Below, one piece after another: positions 1-6,068 of a stretch of DNA of 17,507 nucleotides. This DNA comes from JAPUDQ01 sp049644865. GTDB lineage: Bacteria > Patescibacteriota > Saccharimonadia > Saccharimonadales > Saccharimonadaceae. The DNA is taken from the NCBI GenBank assembly GCA_049644865.1, contig JBARSV010000011.1:1-17507 (forward strand), given 5' to 3'. Below the pieces are notes generated by a model, which saw only the letters and a list, made by a program, of their open reading frames with translations, was not told where the DNA came from and made no database searches. Within the stretch, counting starts at the first letter, position 1, and every line of letters begins with the position of its first letter. A program made the translations under genes and the position numbers.

Positions 1-25
1 GGGTGGCGGTCTGGGTCTTGTTCAT
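1..25 (-). CDS. Start of a leftward gene, truncated by the window edge
   Basis: Only the first eight codons are visible (MNKTQTAT). The start is supported by a strong Shine-Dalgarno sequence, GAGGAGGA, a few bases upstream of the ATG. It lies downstream of the leftward promoter at 542-570, so it may be the gene served by the long hairpin-rich leader. An inverted repeat at 26-42 (GTCTCC/GGAGAC) overlaps the ribosome binding site, so access to it may be controlled by structure. Eight residues are too few to suggest a function. Confidence 0.5.
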
Positions 26-535
26 GTCTCCTCCTCGGAGACTCGTGAGCTCGACCGGTTCGAGCTCTCTCCCTCGTGCACTGGATCGCCGTCGTTTTCA
101 CAACAACCATCCATATGCCCGATTCGAGAGAACTCGACTCCCCCATCGCTGCCCAGAGGAAGCTCCTCTATGCATAGATGCTACTTTCAAGGTACAACTT
201 CGGGTGTTAGCCCTGGTTTGCGCGATCATCTATCTGGGGGCTTCCCCAGATAGCGGAGACCGCAATCAGTGTTTGTACGGCTGCGAGCGCGTACAAACAC
301 CTCAGCGGGCGCGAGCAGCTTCTCACGGCTGTTCGCGCATGCGTATATATATGAGCGTTGCCGCTCGTAAGAGTCAGGGCCTTGAGATGCGGTAGTCTCG
401 ACATCTGATTTCTCAGGTCAGACAGAGTTAAAACCGCGCAGCCGAGGATACATGTCTCAAAACATATATATGTCAGCCGCGTACCCTACTCTCCTTGTAA
501 ACCTTGCTGTCGATCAATTTGCCTCTCGATCAACT
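26..535 (-). ncRNA. Hairpin-rich non-coding region, probably a transcribed leader or structured RNA
   Basis: No convincing gene lies here. A near-consensus leftward promoter at 542-570 predicts transcription starting near 535 and running through the region. Inverted repeats include 353-357/362-366 (GAGCG), 309-319/328-338 (11 bp with one G-U), 269-278/291-300 (10 bp perfect), 230-239/244-253 (10 bp perfect, 4-nt loop), 149-160/164-175 (a REP-like palindrome) and 47-54/60-67 (GAGCTCGA, 8 bp). I looked for tmRNA, RNase P, group I intron and hammerhead signatures and saw none. It could be a long 5' leader of the gene at 1-25 or an independent RNA. Confidence 0.45.
149..175. repeat. REP1-type palindrome, diverged copy
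   Basis: The left arm CTGCCCAGAGGA, the loop AGC and the right arm TCCTCTATGCAT closely match the perfect palindrome at 5077-5105, with a few changes in the outer arm. The core AGAGGA-AGC-TCCTCT is identical. It lies about 4.2 kb from the RAYT gene, as expected for a scattered REP family. Confidence 0.6.
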
Positions 536-541
536 GTCTAC

Positions 542-570
542 ATCATACCAGAATTTGTATTTTATGTCAA
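542..570 (-). promoter_or_regulatory. Strong leftward promoter
   Basis: On the minus strand a perfect -35 TTGACA (565-570) is followed by a 17-nt spacer and -10 TATGAT (542-547), with a TGG extended -10. The predicted start is near 535. It drives the non-coding region 26-535 and is divergent from the vapBC promoters. Confidence 0.7.
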
Positions 571-634
571 TTATGTTTTGTTCGATAATGACATTAACAG
601 AGGTGTATAAGCACTTTGAAATGTCAAAACGATA

Positions 635-663
635 TTGACATATATCATGTACTGTGCTAGACT
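635..663 (+). promoter_or_regulatory. vapBC promoter P1
   Basis: The -35 TTGACA (635-640), a 17-nt spacer and -10 TAGACT (658-663) with an upstream TGC extension predict a start near 670. The -35 box is the right arm of the perfect inverted repeat at 621-641, so a bound protein would block it. Confidence 0.55.
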
Positions 664-686
664 GAAGGTACATCAAGCACAAAACC

Positions 687-715
687 TTGACAGTAATCAC
701 ATATGTATATACAAT
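687..715 (+). promoter_or_regulatory. vapBC promoter P2, near-leaderless
   Basis: The -35 TTGACA (687-692), a 17-nt spacer and -10 TACAAT (710-715) place the transcript start near 722. That is only about 4 nt before the ATG at 726. No Shine-Dalgarno sequence precedes this ATG. Confidence 0.65.
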
Positions 716-725
716 TGTCATCACT

Positions 726-1040
726 ATGAATACCAAATACACGGCAACTCTCATCAAATCCGGCAACAGTTACGCCCTGCGCCTCCCTAAATGGGTCGTC
801 GAGGCCAGTGGACTAAAGGTCGGTGACAAGGTCGACGCGACTACTCTCCCTGTCGCCGCACGCCCCACGCTCAATTCCCCTGCCCAGCGGCAAGCTATCT
901 TGGATGCGTTCAGAGCACTCCAAGAAGCGACCGCCCGAGCAAAGGCTGAAGGTAAAGGCCTTGGTATGATCGAAGATCCCGTTGCGTGGCAACGCGAGAT
1001 CCGCAATCTTGACAAACCACTTCCCGGGAGGGACTACTAG
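726..1040 (+). CDS. vapB: VapB-type antitoxin (AbrB/SpoVT fold)
   Basis: This 104-aa protein is the likely antitoxin of a type II toxin-antitoxin pair. Residues 1-40 carry the swapped-hairpin AbrB/MazE DNA-binding pattern, with IKSGNSYALRLPKWVVEASGL and GDKV. The C-terminal part, with the DPVAWQREIR and KPLPGRDY segments, resembles the toxin-binding tail of VapB proteins. An in-frame ATG exists 39 nt upstream, but it lies inside the P2 -35/-10 region, so the start at 726 is preferred. The stop codon directly abuts the vapC ATG. In this family the antitoxin neutralises the nuclease and represses the operon. The TGTCA/TGACA repeats upstream fit that role, but binding is inferred. Confidence 0.8.
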   Translation: MNTKYTATLIKSGNSYALRLPKWVVEASGLKVGDKVDATTLPVAARPTLNSPAQRQAILDAFRALQEATARAKAEGKGLGMIEDPVAWQREIRNLDKPLPGRDY

Positions 1041-1412
1041 ATGATCGTGCTCGATACAAACATCATTATTTACGCAGCCACGAACCAGGCAATCGTCGAG
1101 CAATTCTCTATACACTCCTACGCATTTGCGAGTATCAGTCGTATCGAATCGCTCGGCTACAACCGCATAACAGATGAAGAGCGTGACGCAATCACTGCAA
1201 GCTTAGCGCTCGGTCAACAAATTGAACTCACTGACTCGGTCATAGCGCGCGCCATTCGTATTCGCCAAGCTCAACCGGCTCGTATCGGGCTCGGCGACGC
1301 TATCATCGCCGCAACGGCTCTCGAGGCCGATGCCGAGCTCTGGACCGCCAACACCGATGATTTTGCTGGAATTGATGGCCTAAAGCTTGTAAACCCTCTT
1401 ATGACGACGTAG
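1041..1412 (+). CDS. vapC: VapC-type PIN-domain ribonuclease toxin
   Basis: This 123-aa protein is a full-length PIN domain. The acidic metal-binding residues expected of the family are visible: D5 in VLDTN, E36 in SRIES, D86 in GLGDAIIAA and D106 in NTDDF. VapC toxins are Mg-dependent endoribonucleases that cut tRNA or rRNA and arrest translation. The specific target cannot be read from sequence. The start codon directly follows the vapB stop, so translation is probably coupled. The toxin appears intact, and the partner immediately upstream supports a functional module. Confidence 0.85.
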   Translation: MIVLDTNIIIYAATNQAIVEQFSIHSYAFASISRIESLGYNRITDEERDAITASLALGQQIELTDSVIARAIRIRQAQPARIGLGDAIIAATALEADAELWTANTDDFAGIDGLKLVNPLMTT

Positions 1413-1419
1413 AGACGCT

Positions 1420-2184
1420 ATGGACGAACAATCCCCCACCACTCCTATTCTCGACATTATCCGTAAGGCTGGTCTGACCGAGAGCCAGGCCAAGGGCTAC
1501 TTGGCACTCATCGAGCATGGCACGCTGACCCCGACGGAGCTGGCCGACCACACCAGCGAGTCCCGCACCAACGCCTATATGATCTGTGAAAAGCTTGAAA
1601 AACTCGGCCTCGCGACAAAAACCGATGCAAAGAAGTCAATATACTCCCCTACTTCACCAGACAACATCAAGAAACTCTTATTGGCGCAACAGCGCCGTCT
1701 CAAGCAAGCTTCTGAGGAAATCAGCGGTATTATCCCCTCGCTCCTAACTCAGTTCCACCTCAAAAGTGATAGCGCGGGGATTATCACGCTCGAAGGCATT
1801 GACGGTATCAAAACTCTCTATGACGACATCATACGTCAGGGGCATAATTTATCTATCATTGCGAGCAGCCACGATCGGGTAGACACAGATATAGATACGA
1901 TGATAGACCAGCAAATCTCGCGTCAGATTGAACATGGCCTCGAAAGCAGGGCTCTCTACAAGGTGTCGCCAGATGAAATTACTCGCCTACGCGCTCAGGA
2001 TATCCATGTTAAAAATGTCGATTTTGATGTGCCTGCTCAGATCATTATATATGGTCAGACCGTTGCCATTAGTACATTTCGCCATGGGATGATTACCAGT
2101 GTAATCAATCACCCTGATATCGCTGAGACATTTCAAGCAGTATTCGACGCATTATGGGGTAAAACTTCGCAGGATTTGGTCTAG
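1420..2184 (+). CDS. TrmB-family transcriptional regulator
   Basis: This 254-aa protein has an N-terminal winged helix at about residues 10-75 (GLTESQAKGYLALIEHG, then TPTELADHTSESRTNAY and CEKLEKLGL), typical of TrmB-like regulators. A charged helix follows at 80-105. The C-terminal 120-250 segment resembles the TrmB/PLD-like effector domain, with an IIASSH strand and an IYGQTVAIST strand. It starts 7 nt after vapC with only a weak ribosome binding site, so it is probably co-transcribed with vapBC. Its effector and targets are unknown. Its stop codon interleaves with that of the convergent gene at 2181. Confidence 0.75.
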   Translation: MDEQSPTTPILDIIRKAGLTESQAKGYLALIEHGTLTPTELADHTSESRTNAYMICEKLEKLGLATKTDAKKSIYSPTSPDNIKKLLLAQQRRLKQASEEISGIIPSLLTQFHLKSDSAGIITLEGIDGIKTLYDDIIRQGHNLSIIASSHDRVDTDIDTMIDQQISRQIEHGLESRALYKVSPDEITRLRAQDIHVKNVDFDVPAQIIIYGQTVAISTFRHGMITSVINHPDIAETFQAVFDALWGKTSQDLV

Positions 2185-3311
2185 AACACGTTCTCGATAG
2201 CTGACCGGCCAATCGAACGTTTCTTAAGCTCTTTACGTTGCAGATCGAGCTGAACGGCGAAGTGTTCTGCGAAATTTTTAAAATCTGCAGCCATATCAGG
2301 CGTAAAGCCTTCATACTGATGGCTACCGTGAGGTGAGGCAGCAGCCATCACTTTACCAACTAAATCTCCTTGGCGATCTATCTTTTTACCGTCTTTGTAC
2401 GTACGTTCCTTGTGATCACTTCGTGCAATATCAAGAGCAATACCTGCTGGTGCGTCAGGATCCAGATCGATACGAATACTTAGTGACCAATTGTCATATT
2501 GTCTCGTGCGACCATCCTCGTGATGTACCAGTGATTGAGAGTGATGGTGAGCACGAGCCGAGCTAAGCTTAGGGGTGTAATTAAACTCAATGCGTTTTTC
2601 AGAATCGACTCGTATCTCGAGTTCCGCGGGATAATGAATCTCAGCCCCACTATCGTAATATCGTCCACTTTCGGATTTATCTTGGTCACCTTCGTCTACG
2701 TATGTATCATTGCACACATCATACTGTGCATTGTATGCTCCTGTTTTGTTAGAGGGAGCTTTACCAGTTTTGAACCAAGCGTGCGCGAGATGGTCTGACG
2801 GGAGTGAGTCAGAGCCAAGAGAGAGTGCGGTTGCGATGGAAGAAAAAGCGAAATTCAGATCACGGAAACTGGTATATACTTCTTCGAGCGTCACTGATTG
2901 TTCTTCGCCCGTCCGTATACGCCGTACAAGAGCCAACTTATCACGAAGCGCTGATTTGGCAGCCTGCAACACTCCTTCGCTTACTCTACTCATCGGCATA
3001 CCACGTACTGCGTCTTCCACAGATTGCAAAGTGCTTTTATATCGTCCGTATTCACGTACGCCAACGTCAAGCAGTATGAAATCATCAAGCTCTTCTACGG
3101 TATCGAGAGTCATTATCTCATCTGTTTGATTATCCCACACCTCATATACATCATATTTCGTCACTCCTGGTTCGTCCCAGTCATGAAATACATCCATCTC
3201 CTGGTACTTGCGAATACGAGCAAAAGTTGTCGGAGGTAACTCTGTATATGTATCAGAGATTTTATTCAGATAAAATCTCTGTGGAGCATCGATTTCAGCG
3301 GTGGTGGGCAT
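2181..3311 (-). CDS. Hypothetical protein, 376 aa
   Basis: I do not recognise this protein. It is soluble-looking, acidic and rich in Asp, Tyr and His, with no signal peptide or membrane segment. The N-terminal half carries DVFHDWDEPG and LDTVEELDDFILLDVG segments. The middle has a long helical stretch around RVSEGVLQAAKSALRDKLAL. The C-terminal half looks beta-rich with a His cluster (ARAHHHSQSLVHH). The frame is open to an ATG at 3365, but a near-consensus promoter occupies 3337-3365 and starts transcription near 3330, so MPTTAEID at 3311 is the likely start. Its stop overlaps the trmB stop. Confidence 0.6.
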   Translation of the reverse strand: MPTTAEIDAPQRFYLNKISDTYTELPPTTFARIRKYQEMDVFHDWDEPGVTKYDVYEVWDNQTDEIMTLDTVEELDDFILLDVGVREYGRYKSTLQSVEDAVRGMPMSRVSEGVLQAAKSALRDKLALVRRIRTGEEQSVTLEEVYTSFRDLNFAFSSIATALSLGSDSLPSDHLAHAWFKTGKAPSNKTGAYNAQYDVCNDTYVDEGDQDKSESGRYYDSGAEIHYPAELEIRVDSEKRIEFNYTPKLSSARAHHHSQSLVHHEDGRTRQYDNWSLSIRIDLDPDAPAGIALDIARSDHKERTYKDGKKIDRQGDLVGKVMAAASPHGSHQYEGFTPDMAADFKNFAEHFAVQLDLQRKELKKRSIGRSAIENVF

Positions 3312-3336
3312 ATTTGTTTTTTGTTTACCTCTGTTC

Positions 3337-3365
3337 ATCATAGCACAAGCGATATAATTTGTCAA
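3337..3365 (-). promoter_or_regulatory. Promoter of the 376-aa hypothetical gene
   Basis: On the minus strand, TTGACA (3360-3365), a 17-nt spacer and TATGAT (3337-3342) with a TGC extended -10 give a nearly perfect sigma70-type promoter. The start is near 3330, about 19 nt before the ATG at 3311. It rules out the longer reading frame. The initial transcript contains AACAGAGGT. Confidence 0.7.
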
Positions 3366-3386
3366 GAGGTGCGAACAGAGGCCAGC

Positions 3387-3971
3387 CTAACCACGAGCGG
3401 TTTTGAGCGCAGTAGCGTACCAGTGAAGGGTTTCGAGAGCACCCGTGAGCGGACCTTCGGTTTTCTTGACCGCGTCAGATTGTGCGATACCCTGTTCATC
3501 GATGGAGTTATCCATGGCAATATAGCCAAATATATTGACGCTATTCGGTACTGGGATGGCCCCGATGTTGGCGTTGAGCACCAGTTTGACCTGCTCAACC
3601 GCCCGCGCCCCGCCGACGCCACCATGACTAACAACGATAAACGGTTTTTTCATGATCTGGTGGTCGATGTAATCAATCGCGTCCTTGAGAGCGCCAGACA
3701 TGCCATGATTGTACTCTGGCGTGACAAAGACATAGCCATCGGCCGCGTCGAGGGCATCCAGCCACTGCTTGAGCGCACCGCTTGGATCGCGCTGATCATT
3801 CATCATCGGAGGGATAGCTTCTTCAAAACGCGGTAGGTTAAGTGTCGCAAGATCGACCACACTCACCTCTGTATCTTGTAGTGTGTTTTTTGCAACATTC
3901 TCCACCCATTTGCTGACTCTTGCGCTGGCATTGCCTGGTCGCACACTGCCGCCGATAATTACTATGTTCAT
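3387..3971 (-). CDS. NAD(P)H-dependent FMN reductase family oxidoreductase
   Basis: This 194-aa flavodoxin-fold protein belongs to the NADPH-dependent FMN reductase/azoreductase-like family. The N-terminal phosphate-binding loop is GGSVRPGNASARV (7-19). The family signature PEYNHGMSGALKDAIDY spans 85-101 and SHGGVGGARA follows near 115. Such enzymes reduce free flavin, quinones or azo compounds using NAD(P)H. The ribosome binding site GGAG lies 7-8 nt upstream of the ATG. It is divergent from an HxlR-type regulator across 71 bp, the arrangement seen for quinone or electrophile-responsive reductases such as those controlled by YodB. The true substrate is unknown. Confidence 0.85.
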   Translation of the reverse strand: MNIVIIGGSVRPGNASARVSKWVENVAKNTLQDTEVSVVDLATLNLPRFEEAIPPMMNDQRDPSGALKQWLDALDAADGYVFVTPEYNHGMSGALKDAIDYIDHQIMKKPFIVVSHGGVGGARAVEQVKLVLNANIGAIPVPNSVNIFGYIAMDNSIDEQGIAQSDAVKKTEGPLTGALETLHWYATALKTARG

Positions 3972-3988
3972 ACTTTTCTCCTTTTGCT

Positions 3989-4026
3989 ATACTTTATATA
4001 GTATTAGTGTAACGTATATTACTATA
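3989..4026. promoter_or_regulatory. Inverted repeats between the reductase and hxlR, candidate operator
   Basis: Two overlapping repeats occur: ATACT (3989-3993)/AGTAT (4000-4004), and TATAGTA (3997-4003)/TACTATA (4020-4026). They fill the short divergent intergenic space. Dimeric HxlR proteins bind dyads like these, so this is the probable control site for both genes. Confidence 0.4.
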
Positions 4027-4042
4027 CAAAGTAAAGTAAACT

Positions 4043-4369
4043 ATGGAAGATTCACTCCATCACCTCAGTTGTCTCCGCAGCGCCGCAGATATACTCGGAA
4101 CCAAATGGACTGCTCTCATACTCCGTGAGCTCGCAGCCAGCCCGCGGCGTTATTGTGAGATCGAACGTGCTATCCCCGACATCAACCCCCGTACCCTCTC
4201 GCAACGCCTCGCAAGCCTGCAACAGCACGCCATCATCACGGAAATCGACCATCACTATGAACTCACCCGCAAAGGCCGCGACCTCCTGCCGATCCTGCGC
4301 GACATGGCCGACTGGAGCGCTCGCTACCCCCGCGACTCAGTGCATGATTCCACCCGCACTATCGCCTAA
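4043..4369 (+). CDS. HxlR-family transcriptional regulator
   Basis: This 108-aa winged-helix protein shows the family pattern: an N-terminal cysteine (C10 in HHLSCLRSAADILGTKWT), the helix TALILRELAASPRRYCEIERAI, and PRTLSQRLASLQQHAIITE followed by YELTRKGRDLLPILRDMADW. In YodB/HypR-type members the N-terminal Cys senses electrophiles or disulfide stress. The conserved position here suggests redox sensing. No Shine-Dalgarno is visible, and a TACTAT box at 4020-4025 would give a leader of about 11 nt. It probably represses the divergent FMN reductase and itself. This regulation is inferred from gene order and the dyads between them. Confidence 0.85.
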   Translation: MEDSLHHLSCLRSAADILGTKWTALILRELAASPRRYCEIERAIPDINPRTLSQRLASLQQHAIITEIDHHYELTRKGRDLLPILRDMADWSARYPRDSVHDSTRTIA

Positions 4370-4372
4370 CCT

Positions 4373-4403
4373 AACTGCATCCAGGAAGCTCCTCTAGGCA
4401 GTT
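4373..4403. repeat. REP1-type palindrome at the 3' end of the transposase gene
   Basis: The arms AACTGCATCCAGGA (4373-4386) and TCCTCTAGGCAGTT (4390-4403) flank the loop AGC, with three unpaired positions. The right arm matches the palindrome at 5077-5105. It overlaps the stop codon of the RAYT gene by two bases, so gene and repeat look like one unit. Confidence 0.65.
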
Positions 4404-5049
4404 ATCTAGAGACATCACTATCCTGATACTCCGCCAATAGGTGCTTTAGCCGTGCCTGCAGTCGGTGATAGTCCTGCATGTCATTGATACTGTCGATATA
4501 TTTTTTCCTCTCATCGCTATTCTCAACGAGATAGTGTGGCGACATCCAACTCGCCTTTTTATCCCCCCTAAAATATCCTATGCTTGAGTAGAGATACGTG
4601 AGTGGGTCCTGGTTGATATCCAGCGGATTGAGGTGTATATACCGACTAACATGCCAAAGATACTCGTCTGACCCGATGCGTGCGGCCAAAAAATGGTTCT
4701 GAAACAATCCACCGACGCGCTCGTATTTCGTATTAAAATACCGACTATAGGCCGTCATGACGCTTCGCATCAGCTTCTCGATGCCCTGTTTTTGCTTGAG
4801 ATACAACAACAAATGATAATGGTTTGGCATGAGGCAATACGCAACAAGATCGACACTGTCATGATAATTCGGTAAAAGATTACGGCTCAAGTCGCGCTGC
4901 CTCTCGGGTGAAAGGTATCTCTTGAATAAGGCGAGCATCACCTCATAATCCGCATCATCGAGGAAGATATTCATCTTATCAACACCCCTGTTATACGCAT
5001 GGTAATAATTACCCTCACCGTACGTCTTCATGATATTTCTTGTCGGCAT
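4402..5049 (-). CDS. REP-associated tyrosine transposase (RAYT, Y1_Tnp/HUH family)
   Basis: This 215-aa protein is a single-domain Y1 HUH enzyme related to the IS200/IS605 transposases. The metal-binding HxH lies in CLMPNHYHLLL (H77, H79). The early YHAYNRGVDK motif, the MTAYSRYFNTKY helix with the likely nucleophile Y101, GGLFQNHF (113-120) and YIHLNP (137-142) are all typical. RAYTs nick single-stranded DNA at the foot of REP hairpins and are thought to spread REP sequences. Palindromes lie at both ends of the gene (4373-4403 and 5077-5105), the usual context. The start is uncertain: AGGG is very close to the chosen ATG, and an ATG at codon 7 is possible. The frame appears intact. Confidence 0.85.
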   Translation of the reverse strand: MPTRNIMKTYGEGNYYHAYNRGVDKMNIFLDDADYEVMLALFKRYLSPERQRDLSRNLLPNYHDSVDLVAYCLMPNHYHLLLYLKQKQGIEKLMRSVMTAYSRYFNTKYERVGGLFQNHFLAARIGSDEYLWHVSRYIHLNPLDINQDPLTYLYSSIGYFRGDKKASWMSPHYLVENSDERKKYIDSINDMQDYHRLQARLKHLLAEYQDSDVSR

Positions 5050-5076
5050 ATCCCTATTCTACACCGTCGTGTCTCA

Positions 5077-5105
5077 ACTGCCTAGAGGAAGCTCCTCTAG
5101 GCAGT
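5077..5105. repeat. REP1 palindrome, perfect copy upstream of the RAYT gene
   Basis: A 13-bp perfect inverted repeat, ACTGCCTAGAGGA (5077-5089) and its complement (5093-5105), surrounds the 3-nt loop AGC. It lies 28 bp upstream of the transposase start. It is the best-preserved member of the family also seen at 149 and 4373. Confidence 0.75.
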
Positions 5106-5120
5106 GATGTCCGAGGGTAG

Positions 5121-5151
5121 CAAATAAGCTCGGCTAGGCCGAACTCATTTG
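5121..5151. terminator. Palindrome after mscL, possible terminator or REP-like element
   Basis: The arms CAAATAAGCTCGGC (5121-5134) and GCCGAACTCATTTG (5138-5151) pair at 12 of 14 positions around the loop TAG. It lies 20 bp after the mscL stop, as a terminator would, but no run of T follows. Its 14-bp arm and 3-nt loop match the geometry of the REP palindromes. Confidence 0.4.
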
Positions 5152-5171
5152 TTGTGATATAGGAAGTAAAG

Positions 5172-5552
5172 TTAGTCTTTTTTCTTGTCGAGTTTGTCGA
5201 GTTTGAGCATGTGGATGATGCCGTAGACGACGAAGGCAACAGCAAGCAGTGTGATAAGTGAGCTGACAAAGGCACCCCAAGCAAATTCACCGCTGCGGTC
5301 ACCGATGGTGACAGTGAAGCTGGCAGCCTGCAATCCCTGTTGCGAGCCGATCATGAGCTGAACTAATGGGTCGATAAATGCTTGAACGAGCTTCTTGACC
5401 GTGTCACCGGCTGCAGTACCGATCGCCAGACCGACGGCCAGACCGACAACGCCCTGCTCACGGATAAAGTTCATAAATCCACCGACCTTTGCGGCTGGTG
5501 CTGCCACGGCGGCAACGGCCTTACGTGCTGGTTTTTTGGCTTTGGTAGCCAT
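5172..5552 (-). CDS. mscL: Large-conductance mechanosensitive channel MscL
   Basis: This 126-aa protein forms the homopentameric tension-gated channel that releases solutes during osmotic downshock. The family signature FMNFIREQGVVGLAVGLAIG leads into the pore-lining TM1 (about 34-60), with the small-residue face VGLAVGLAIGTAAGDTV. TM2 lies at about 91-115 (WGAFVSSLITLLAVAFVVYGIIHML), followed by a Lys/Asp-rich cytoplasmic tail. An N-terminal extension of about 25 residues rich in Ala, Lys and Pro precedes the conserved domain, longer than in typical MscL. The ribosome binding site GGAG sits about 8 nt from the ATG. The approximately 56-nt leader carries a hairpin at 5575-5592. Confidence 0.92.
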   Translation of the reverse strand: MATKAKKPARKAVAAVAAPAAKVGGFMNFIREQGVVGLAVGLAIGTAAGDTVKKLVQAFIDPLVQLMIGSQQGLQAASFTVTIGDRSGEFAWGAFVSSLITLLAVAFVVYGIIHMLKLDKLDKKKD

Positions 5553-5574
5553 ACGATATTCTCCTTATATTCAT

Positions 5575-5592
5575 CCTCGCTGGCTAGCGAGG
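5575..5592 (-). promoter_or_regulatory. Hairpin in the mscL 5' leader
   Basis: CCTCGCT (5575-5581) pairs with AGCGAGG (5586-5592) around a 4-nt loop. It would form in the mRNA about 20 nt upstream of the start codon, just before the ribosome binding site. Any regulatory effect is unknown. Confidence 0.4.
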
Positions 5593-5614
5593 GATTACCT
5601 CTGTTAATACTTGT

Positions 5615-5642
5615 ATGATAACAGATTGCGTGAAAAAGACAA
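5615..5642 (-). promoter_or_regulatory. mscL promoter
   Basis: On the minus strand, TTGTCT (5637-5642), a 16-nt spacer and TATCAT (5615-5620) with a TGT extended -10 predict a start near 5608. The initial transcript contains ATTAACAGAGGT, identical to a 12-mer at 593-604 near the vapBC promoters. Confidence 0.5.
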
Positions 5643-5751
5643 GGAGAGACGCCGCATGGGACGGGGTGAAGGTGGCATGTGACGCCCCTCCACCCCGCCC
5701 GTAGTCACCAAATGTGGCGGTAACCCCAATGATGAACGTGCGGGGATACTA

Positions 5752-6000
5752 CTAAATCTTACAGATTTCCCACCCCTTAGGCTGGCCTTCATCCACGACG
5801 TAACGCCGTAGACGAAGCTGGGGATTGGCTCCTCCGTAAAACAACGCCTCGATAGCGCGACGGAGTTGCTTGTTGGTAGTGTCGTCCAGGCCGAGAATCT
5901 GCCTGAGCTCCGAAATACTTGCCGCCACCGCAGGCGAACTACGCGCTTCGAGCTTATCGAGCACGGTGGTACGCAGTGAAAGCTGTATTGATGAGGCCAC
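5752..6000 (-). CDS. Hypothetical protein, 82 aa, GTG start
   Basis: I do not recognise this protein. It starts with GTG at 6000, five bases after the Shine-Dalgarno AAGGAG. A competing ATG two bases upstream opens another frame (5604-6002) whose product is Ser/Arg-rich low-complexity sequence, so the GTG frame is preferred. The 82-aa product is basic and mainly helical (SSPAVAASISELRQILGLDDTTNKQLRRAIEALFYGG), ending in QPKGWEICKI. There is no membrane segment. It lies 243 nt after argS on the same strand, beyond a possible attenuator, and no promoter of its own is obvious. Confidence 0.55.
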   Translation of the reverse strand: MASSIQLSLRTTVLDKLEARSSPAVAASISELRQILGLDDTTNKQLRRAIEALFYGGANPQLRLRRYVVDEGQPKGWEICKI

Positions 6001-6068
6001 ATTCTCTCCTTGTTGATGTGCGCGGGCGGCTAGAGCCCGCTGGGTTGAATACCGTAGAAACGAAAAAT

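Larger units (their letters stand above)
564..720. promoter_or_regulatory. TGTCA/TGACA inverted repeats, candidate operators
   Basis: Three inverted repeats share a TGTCA...TGACA core. They are 564-574/585-594 (ATGTCA...TGACAT with a 1-nt indel), 621-627/635-641 (ATGTCAA-N7-TTGACAT, perfect), and 688-692/716-720 (TGACA-N23-TGTCA). They overlap the -35 boxes of the leftward promoter and of both vapBC promoters. Autoregulation by a VapBC complex is the usual scheme for such operons, so VapB is the likely binder. This is inferred. Confidence 0.5.

Noticed and set aside
3..395. A 130-codon open frame on the plus strand
   Set aside because: It has no ribosome binding site, its product is Arg/Ser-rich low-complexity sequence, and it crosses several perfect hairpins and a REP palindrome.
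26..535. tmRNA, RNase P RNA, group I intron or hammerhead ribozyme
   Set aside because: None of the conserved cores was found by eye: no tRNA-like end with CCA, no RNase P helix P4 consensus, no R/S elements, no CUGANGA/GAAA pair.
149..5105. CRISPR array
   Set aside because: The repeats are isolated palindromes without regular spacing or spacers, and no cas genes are present.
5604..6002. ATG-initiated frame of 132 codons overlapping the 82-aa gene
   Set aside because: The product is Ser/Arg/Pro-rich with no protein-like pattern. The GTG frame two bases away has better spacing from the Shine-Dalgarno and a plausible helical product.
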